Shown here: positions 9,276-13,440 of the stretch, in pieces
Layout of the letters: each line of letters starts with the position of its first letter
How positions within the stretch are numbered: position 1 is the stretch's first letter
NCBI GenBank assembly: GCA_023299895.1
Contig: JALZWI010000044.1
Location: 1-13,440, forward strand
Source: Arenicella sp.
GTDB taxonomy: Bacteria > Pseudomonadota > Gammaproteobacteria > Arenicellales > Arenicellaceae
Length of the DNA stretch: 13,440 nt
Direction of reading: 5' to 3'
Notes under the pieces: generated by a model
The model's database searches: none
The model's input: the letters and a program-made list of their open reading frames with translations, nothing else
Told to the model about the DNA's origin: nothing
Made by a program: the position numbers and the translations under genes

Positions 9276-10235
9276 CTATTTCTTAACTGTATTGCTGTCT
9301 GGTTTTAAATCTATAAAGTTTCTGCCACGGACTTTATCGGTGGCATAAGCGTCGTGAACGGCCATTTTGATAACATCAATAATGGCATTAACGGCGGGCG
9401 AGTGTGTACGCCGTAGCGAGGAAATGAGAAACATTTTTCGTTCTATCACAGGGTTTACAATCTTACGTGCAGAAATGAGATTGCTATTGACATAATCATG
9501 GATTAAATCCCAAGGTGAGATGGTATTGGCAAGACCGTCGATGACAATTTTTAAACTCGCATGTGCTGATTGAAAGTCATTACTAAACTCAAATTCAAAA
9601 TTATTATCGGCAGCGTATTTTTCTAAAGTTTTGCGCATTGAGTGTTTGCCAGGGCTGCAAACAATTGGGAGTCTCGATAGCTCTTTGCTAGCGATGGTGG
9701 CGTTACTATCCAATTTTGGATCGTAGACACTTACAAAATAAAGATGTTCAATAAACAAGGCTTCCACTTTTTGGTCCATCTTTTCAATGCAATCGTAATT
9801 AATCATAATATCGATTAAGTTCTGTTCGTACAGGCGTTCAAGGACCGTCGTATTACCTTCTTCAATTTCTAATTGAACGCCGGGCAATTTTTTACTGATG
9901 ATTCTATATAAAGGCGCAGCCAAAGCATTGTTCGTTCCATAAGGAATACCAAGCCGTACTGTACCAGTCGGGCTTTCATGGGTACTTAAAAGAGCCGTTT
10001 GTAGGTCATCTATCTGACGCAAAATTGAGTGCGCGACTTTTAGAAACAGTTCACCTGCATAGGTCATTTGAACCCCTCTGCGATCCTTTATTAAGAGTTT
10101 AGTACCTAGACTATGCTCTAGATTTTTCATGCTCATACTCATTGCAGGGTGAGTGATATGTACGTCTTCGCTTGCTTTGCGTAAATTACCGGCTTCTACT
10201 GCAGCGACAAAATGTCTTAATTGTCTGATTTCCAT
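9276..10235 (-). CDS. LysR-type transcriptional regulator
   Basis: DNA-binding regulator of 319 residues, normal LysR length. The N-terminal winged helix-turn-helix (1-60) has MEIRQLRHFVAAVEAGNLRKAS, then HITHPAMSMSMKNLEHSLGTKLL and the wing DRRGVQMTYAG. A linker helix (about 61-86) leads to the effector-binding domain, opening with GTVRLGIPYGTNNALAAPL (91-109), a segment that resembles Nac/Cbl-like members. The effector cannot be told. The ATG at 10233-10235 fixes the start by homology of the first residues; no clear ribosome site is present. A palindromic site 33 bp upstream suggests it controls itself. It lies tail-to-tail with the MFS gene. Confidence 0.93.
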   Translation of the reverse strand: MEIRQLRHFVAAVEAGNLRKASEDVHITHPAMSMSMKNLEHSLGTKLLIKDRRGVQMTYAGELFLKVAHSILRQIDDLQTALLSTHESPTGTVRLGIPYGTNNALAAPLYRIISKKLPGVQLEIEEGNTTVLERLYEQNLIDIMINYDCIEKMDQKVEALFIEHLYFVSVYDPKLDSNATIASKELSRLPIVCSPGKHSMRKTLEKYAADNNFEFEFSNDFQSAHASLKIVIDGLANTISPWDLIHDYVNSNLISARKIVNPVIERKMFLISSLRRTHSPAVNAIIDVIKMAVHDAYATDKVRGRNFIDLKPDSNTVKK

Positions 10236-10267
10236 TATTTTTTGGTTTAGTGACGAACATTTTCATG

Positions 10268-10286
10268 TATTAAGTAATTCTTAATA
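10268..10286. promoter_or_regulatory. LysR-type operator (T-N11-A palindrome)
   Basis: TATTAAG (10268-10274) and CTTAATA (10280-10286) form a perfect 7+7 inverted repeat with a 5-bp spacer TAATT. It contains the T-N11-A core of LysR-type binding sites and lies 33 bp before the lysR start. On the minus strand a TATTAT (plus 10284-10289) overlaps its edge and could be the -10 of lysR, which would make the site autorepressive. The rest of 10236-10512 shows no gene; it has an A9 tract at 10418-10426 and a small GC-rich dyad at 10438-10454. Confidence 0.5.
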
Positions 10287-10512
10287 ATACCAGAATCAAT
10301 AATAGATTTTATTAATATAAAGAGAGGTATGTGATTATACTAAGTTGGGCTTGGTGTGCATTTTGAGCGTTGCAGTATTTGGTGTGAGCTATCACAATAT
10401 TTAGATTTCAGATACGCAAAAAAAAACTGAGATGGGTGTTGCGGAGCCGCTAACAAATATACCAGTTGATGCTTCATTGCTTTTCTTTTAGCTTAAGGTC
10501 AAATTTGAAGTG

Positions 10513-11196
10513 TTACTGCTGCTGTAAATTAATCACATAGGCGGTTAATAATTTCAACTGTGTTTCGTCCAATATGTCTGCATGAGCAGGACATTGTCCT
10601 TGTGCACCACGTGCAATTGAAAGGCGAATATTCATCATTGACCCACCGTGCTGCCAATAGTCATCGCTTAGATTAGGCGCACCTGGAATTAACCCTTTAC
10701 CATCTTCGCCGTGACAGATAACGCAGTGTTTTTTATAGAGACCTTCGCCATACTCAGCCAATGTATTACGTTTTGATGGGTCAGACAAAGATTGAATATA
10801 AGCGACGACCTGACCTTGGTCGACCTCACCTAAGACTCGACTAAAAGCCTCCATAACACCATGACGACCTTGCGCAATGCTAGTGTATATATCTTGTTCT
10901 GAACCGCCCCAACTCCAGACTCCATTGGTTAGATCGGGCACACCTTTTTTGCCAGCGCCATCAGCGCCATGGCAGCTAGCGCAATGTTGAATAAACAGTG
11001 ATTGACCAGCGTCGAATGTGATCGCCATTGTTTTTAATTCACTGACAGACTTGCCTTGCGCAGCCTGTAATGCTGAGCTCATTTGTGCGGGACTTATCGT
11101 GGGTTGAAAATTTGTGATTTCGTTATCCGATCCACCGCACGCGACAAGAGAGAATAGAATAAAGGTAAATAGTAATTTTATGTTCAATGCGGACAT
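10513..11196 (-). CDS. Diheme c-type cytochrome lipoprotein, CcoP-like
   Basis: Envelope electron carrier of 227 residues. The N-terminus is a lipoprotein signal, KLLFTFILFSLVAC with lipobox Cys20, followed by GGSDNE, so it is exported and lipid-anchored (Ser at +3 suggests outer membrane, if E. coli rules hold). Two class-I cytochrome domains follow, with CASCH (72-76) and CVICH (158-162). Both resemble the domains of CcoP of cbb3 oxidases: NGVWSWGGS and DDYWQHGGS. Domain 1 has Met115 in GRHGVMEAF as likely axial ligand. Domain 2 has RGAQGQCPAH, with Cys202 where the family has Met. No catalytic domain is present. The gene is divergent from the two membrane-protein genes with an FNR box in between. 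Its ribosome site is weak (AAGA before ATG). It could serve as a donor for an oxidase or for another redox enzyme. Confidence 0.9.
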   Translation of the reverse strand: MSALNIKLLFTFILFSLVACGGSDNEITNFQPTISPAQMSSALQAAQGKSVSELKTMAITFDAGQSLFIQHCASCHGADGAGKKGVPDLTNGVWSWGGSEQDIYTSIAQGRHGVMEAFSRVLGEVDQGQVVAYIQSLSDPSKRNTLAEYGEGLYKKHCVICHGEDGKGLIPGAPNLSDDYWQHGGSMMNIRLSIARGAQGQCPAHADILDETQLKLLTAYVINLQQQ

Positions 11197-11365
11197 TCTT
11201 ATAGCTAGAGTAAAATATAGTTCGATATGTTCTCATAAATTTATATTGATTTCATAATAAAACACTCTTATTTATGAATAACGTTAAGTTTGAACTCTTT
11301 TGTTTTATAGTGGTTAACTTAATTGAACTTTATACATTGCTGTTTTAAGTTGAGAAGCATGTTGT

Positions 11366-11379
11366 TTGATCTAGATCAA
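11366..11379. promoter_or_regulatory. Perfect FNR/Anr-type binding site
   Basis: TTGATCTAGATCAA is a 14-bp perfect palindrome and an exact match to the FNR consensus TTGAT-N4-ATCAA. It lies between the divergent cytochrome c gene and the tandem membrane-protein genes, 170 bp and 152 bp from the nearest start codons. Its centre (11372.5) is about 41.5 bp before a plausible plus-strand start point near 11413-11414, given TAAATT at 11401-11406 as -10. That is class II activator geometry, pointing to activation of the membrane-protein genes under low oxygen. A minus-strand -10 at the mirror position is not seen. Confidence 0.75.
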
Positions 11380-11400
11380 GTAAGTGTGTGGTAAAAACGT

Positions 11401-11406
11401 TAAATT
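11401..11406 (+). promoter_or_regulatory. Possible -10 of the FNR-dependent promoter
   Basis: TAAATT matches TATAAT at 4 of 6 bases and sits at the distance expected from the FNR site for a class II promoter. The transcript would have an untranslated leader of about 118 nt. Two other perfect TATAAT hexamers occur at 11472-11477 and 11503-11508 in this AT-rich region, without good -35 partners, so a second constitutive promoter is possible. The rest of 11197-11530 holds no gene that I can see. Confidence 0.35.
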
Positions 11407-11530
11407 ATGTTTGCATTGTGGAGAATTAAGTCGTGACGCGGCATAGGATTTCTGTTATTTTTCGAGCACGTTATAATGAACTTTTTATAACCCTATATAA
11501 ATTATAATAAAACGAGGATACTGGAGAATT

Positions 11531-12004
11531 ATGGGCATTATTACTTGGTTAGAATCATCATTTATGGCGGTGTGGGTAGGTGAATCGCTGTGGGGTTATC
11601 CGATCTCATTAGCTGCACATTCAGTCGGTATGGCCATAATGGTCGGTATTGTGGCTATGGTGGACCTCAGAGTTGCGGGGTTTTTTCCATCACTGTCTTT
11701 AACTAGCATGCGAACTGCAATCAAGGTTGCTTGGTGGGGTTTCCTTATTAATGTAGTATCAGGCTTTGCCCTGTACACCTCACAAGCGTCGTACTTTACA
11801 ACGCATAAAGCATTCATTGTTAAAATCATTGCAATAGTTTTGGCTGCGATCAACGCTTACATACTGCAAAAAATGTTGGCAAAAAATAGTGTGAATTGGG
11901 ATGCTGGCGAAGCAATTCCTACTAAAGCCAAACAGTTGGCAATTTTTTCATTATTGCTCTGGACGATAGCTGTTATCGCTGGGCGCCTAATAGCTTACGT
12001 GTGA
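11531..12004 (+). CDS. Four-helix membrane protein, DUF6644-like (first of tandem pair)
   Basis: A 157-residue inner-membrane protein of unknown function with about four helices (near 24-44, 62-84, 94-114 and 135-156). The layout WLESS ... WGYPISLAAHSVGMA ... VDLRV ... ending AGRLIAYV fits the DUF6644 family as I remember it. Conserved-looking polar residues inside or next to helices are His30, Asp45, Arg47 and Arg152. A histidine and arginine in helices could hold a heme or quinone, but no second helix histidine is obvious, so this is only a thought. The ATG has GGAG at 11523-11526. The TGA stop overlaps the ribosome site of the next gene. Likely FNR-activated from the site at 11366. Confidence 0.75.
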   Translation: MGIITWLESSFMAVWVGESLWGYPISLAAHSVGMAIMVGIVAMVDLRVAGFFPSLSLTSMRTAIKVAWWGFLINVVSGFALYTSQASYFTTHKAFIVKIIAIVLAAINAYILQKMLAKNSVNWDAGEAIPTKAKQLAIFSLLLWTIAVIAGRLIAYV

Positions 12005-12014
12005 GGATATAGAT

Positions 12015-12500
12015 ATGTTAAATTCAATTATTGGGTGGTTAAACTCTACTGCAATTAATAACGCGATACAAAGTACTTCATGGGCCTGGCCAACAATGGA
12101 GGCTATTCATTTTATCGGTTTAATATTACTGCTTGGCGGATTGTTGATCATTGATCTCGCACTGATTGGTGTTATTAAAGGTATGTCACCACAAAAAAGT
12201 CACAGCTTATTAAAAATAGTCATTTTTGGGTTTGCTCTTAACCTTATTACTGGCGTGTTATTTATTTTTGGTGATTCAGGTCGCTATTTTATTAATATCA
12301 GCTTCCAGCTAAAAATGTTGTTTATGTTGCTAGCTGGCCTGAATGCACTTTGGTACACACTTAAAATTCAACCGAAAGTACTTGAAGTCACTGACTTTAC
12401 TCCGACAGCGGCTACTCGCCTTGCCGGCATATTGTCATTAACATTTTGGTTTTTGGTATTAGCTTTAGGAAGACTTATTCCTTATCTTGGTACGGGCTAA
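12015..12500 (+). CDS. Four-helix membrane protein, DUF6644-like (second of tandem pair)
   Basis: A 161-residue membrane protein, paralogous in design to the gene before it. It shares W near the N-terminus, Trp-Pro then His32 in MEAIHFIGLILLLGG, Asp47 in LIIDLAL, a third helix with QLKMLFMLLAGLNALW (the partner has IVKIIAIVLAAINAY) and the ending LGRLIPYL (partner AGRLIAYV). Sequence identity is low, so the duplication is old or the pair is a heterodimer. The ribosome site GAGGA (12003-12007) overlaps the stop of the first gene, and the gap is 10 bp, so the two are co-translated. A terminator follows at 12529. Function unknown; see the first gene for family caveats. Confidence 0.75.
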   Translation: MLNSIIGWLNSTAINNAIQSTSWAWPTMEAIHFIGLILLLGGLLIIDLALIGVIKGMSPQKSHSLLKIVIFGFALNLITGVLFIFGDSGRYFINISFQLKMLFMLLAGLNALWYTLKIQPKVLEVTDFTPTAATRLAGILSLTFWFLVLALGRLIPYLGTG

Positions 12501-12528
12501 AATAACGAGATTACGAAAAGTAAAATAG

Positions 12529-12555
12529 AAACGGCGGCCATAGGTCGCCGTTTTT
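12529..12555 (+). terminator. Intrinsic terminator after the tandem membrane-protein genes
   Basis: AAACGGCGGC (12529-12538) pairs with GTCGCCGTTT (12544-12553) around the loop CATAG, with one G-U pair, followed by a T-run to 12555. It lies 28 bp after the second gene's stop and closes the plus-strand operon before the convergent symporter gene. Confidence 0.88.
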
Positions 12556-12597
12556 ATTTGTTTTAGGCATAGTTGATAGTCGGCTAAGGACAGTTAA

Positions 12598-13440
12598 TCA
12601 TTTACCGCTGACTGTTTGCAGATGACTTGCAGACAATGGCGTAGTAAATTTGGATACCGTATAACAAAGAGCAACAGACACAATGCCACCAATAGTTGCG
12701 GCTGAGTAAGGGCTTTTGGCATAAAACCCATACCACTCTCCTGAGCCTTCCATCCAAGTGCCAGTAAAAAAGGCTTGTTCTAGCCATGTGCCAGAAATGA
12801 CTTCGCCATGAATGATCAAAAAGGTAATCACTCCTCCCCAAAAGCCAGCGACCGCTGCGGGTCTGGTAACTCCGTTCCACAGTGAGCCAAATACCAATGG
12901 GCCCATTAAGGCTGCTGTGAAGCCTCCAACACCAGCCCAAATCAACAGTGTGACATTCATATCCATAATCGACCAGCCAAGGATAATTGCACCGATTAAC
13001 GTTAGTACTGTCACCACGCGACTAATATTAAGTACGTTTTTATCAAGTTGCTCTTCAGTATGATTGGCATGAATGCGAGGTGCGATACTGCGCCGGTAAA
13101 TATCATTGGCAAAGACTTGTGAGGTTGAGATTAATAAGCCGTCTGCGGTCGACATAATAGCCGCTAGCACACCAACGCCAAGTAGTGCAGCCAACCAAGC
13201 AGGGAAGAGCTCGATAAACAATGCCGGAAGAGCTGTATTGGCACCACCATTGAGCAAGCCATCACCCAATACTGCACGGGCAATTGCGCCGCCTAACGCC
13301 ATACACGGCAATATCATGCCAAAGATAAAAGCAAAAATTAAAAACCGAGTTCGGCTTTTTTCGTCTTTAAGCGCCCACAATTTATTGCCTATATGCGGCA
13401 GTAAACCAAGTGGAATATGGGCAATTACCAGAGAGATATA
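12598..13440 (-). CDS. Sodium:solute symporter (SSS/SLC5), C-terminal part
   Basis: Inner-membrane sodium-coupled importer. The frame is open to the right window edge, so the 5' part lies outside; 280 of the usual roughly 450-550 residues are visible. The TTG at 13378-13380 is an internal Leu codon, not a start: LPHIGNKLWALKDEK reads straight through it. About six to seven helices are seen. The segment LLGVGVLAAIMSTADGLLISTSQVFANDIYRR is the SSS-family signature helix, whose Ser-Thr belongs to the sodium-binding region. The substrate cannot be told; proline, acetate, pantothenate and others share this fold. The stop TGA is at 12598-12600. It is convergent with the tandem membrane-protein operon, 97 bp apart. 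Confidence 0.9.
   Translation of the reverse strand, partial: YISLVIAHIPLGLLPHIGNKLWALKDEKSRTRFLIFAFIFGMILPCMALGGAIARAVLGDGLLNGGANTALPALFIELFPAWLAALLGVGVLAAIMSTADGLLISTSQVFANDIYRRSIAPRIHANHTEEQLDKNVLNISRVVTVLTLIGAIILGWSIMDMNVTLLIWAGVGGFTAALMGPLVFGSLWNGVTRPAAVAGFWGGVITFLIIHGEVISGTWLEQAFFTGTWMEGSGEWYGFYAKSPYSAATIGGIVSVALCYTVSKFTTPLSASHLQTVSGK

Noticed and set aside
10383..10396. TGTGA-GCTA-TCACA resembling a CRP site
   Set aside because: The half-sites are separated by 4 bp, but CRP needs 6 bp between TGTGA and TCACA; the inner bases are not symmetrical.
10418..10454. Minus-strand terminator for the cytochrome c gene (GC dyad plus T9)
   Set aside because: The dyad GTTGCGGAGCCGCTAAC has a bulge and tiny loop, and the T-run is 11 nt away, so it is not a canonical terminator.
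12812..13063. Plus-strand ORF and a second minus-strand frame within the symporter gene
   Set aside because: They run across the conserved SSS membrane segments in other frames; composition is that of a shadow ORF.
13378..13380. TTG as the start of the symporter gene
   Set aside because: The frame stays open to the window edge and encodes matching membrane sequence upstream (PHIGNK before the Leu), so it is internal.

Overview
The window looks like chromosomal DNA of a low-to-moderate GC, Gram-negative, respiring gammaproteobacterium. The evidence is a FadB/FadA pair of the gammaproteobacterial type (hydratase glutamates at the E. coli numbers E119 and E139), a lipobox-bearing diheme cytochrome c, a perfect FNR/Anr-type palindrome and Enterobacteria-like intrinsic terminators. 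I would not name a genus. No rRNA, tRNA, CRISPR array, insertion sequence or phage gene is visible. Both window ends cut through genes.

Layout. (1) 1-1312: a DNA alkylation repair pair, an AlkA glycosylase (5' end missing, probably the tail of an Ada/AraC-AlkA fusion) followed 7 bp later by an Ogt-type methyltransferase. (2) 1313-4961: a promoter region, then the fatty acid beta-oxidation operon fadB-fadA, closed by a strong, nearly symmetrical terminator. (3) 4962-5609: a decayed stretch whose 3' end encodes the C-terminus of a secreted choice-of-anchor-Q-like protein; its upstream part is frameshifted and has stops. (4) 5606-7885 (minus): a large three-part protein, TIGR03032-like domain, TPR repeats and a GT9-like domain. 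(5) 7886-10512: an MFS transporter preceded by a 25-codon leader ORF, convergent with a LysR-type regulator that has a palindromic LysR-type site just upstream. (6) 10513-12555: a diheme lipoprotein cytochrome c (minus) divergent from two tandem four-helix membrane proteins (plus), with a perfect FNR box in the shared upstream region and a terminator after the pair. (7) 12598-13440 (minus): the C-terminal half of a sodium:solute symporter.

How it fits together. The repair pair and the fad operon are ordinary metabolism. The most interesting block is the cytochrome c / FNR box / tandem membrane protein module. It suggests an oxygen-responsive envelope redox function. In the second heme domain of the cytochrome, the position where the family normally has the axial methionine holds a cysteine. 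The two membrane proteins are distant paralogues that share a histidine in the first part, an Asp in the second helix region and a C-terminal Gly-Arg-Leu-Ile motif. Grouping these genes into one system is inference from position and regulation only.
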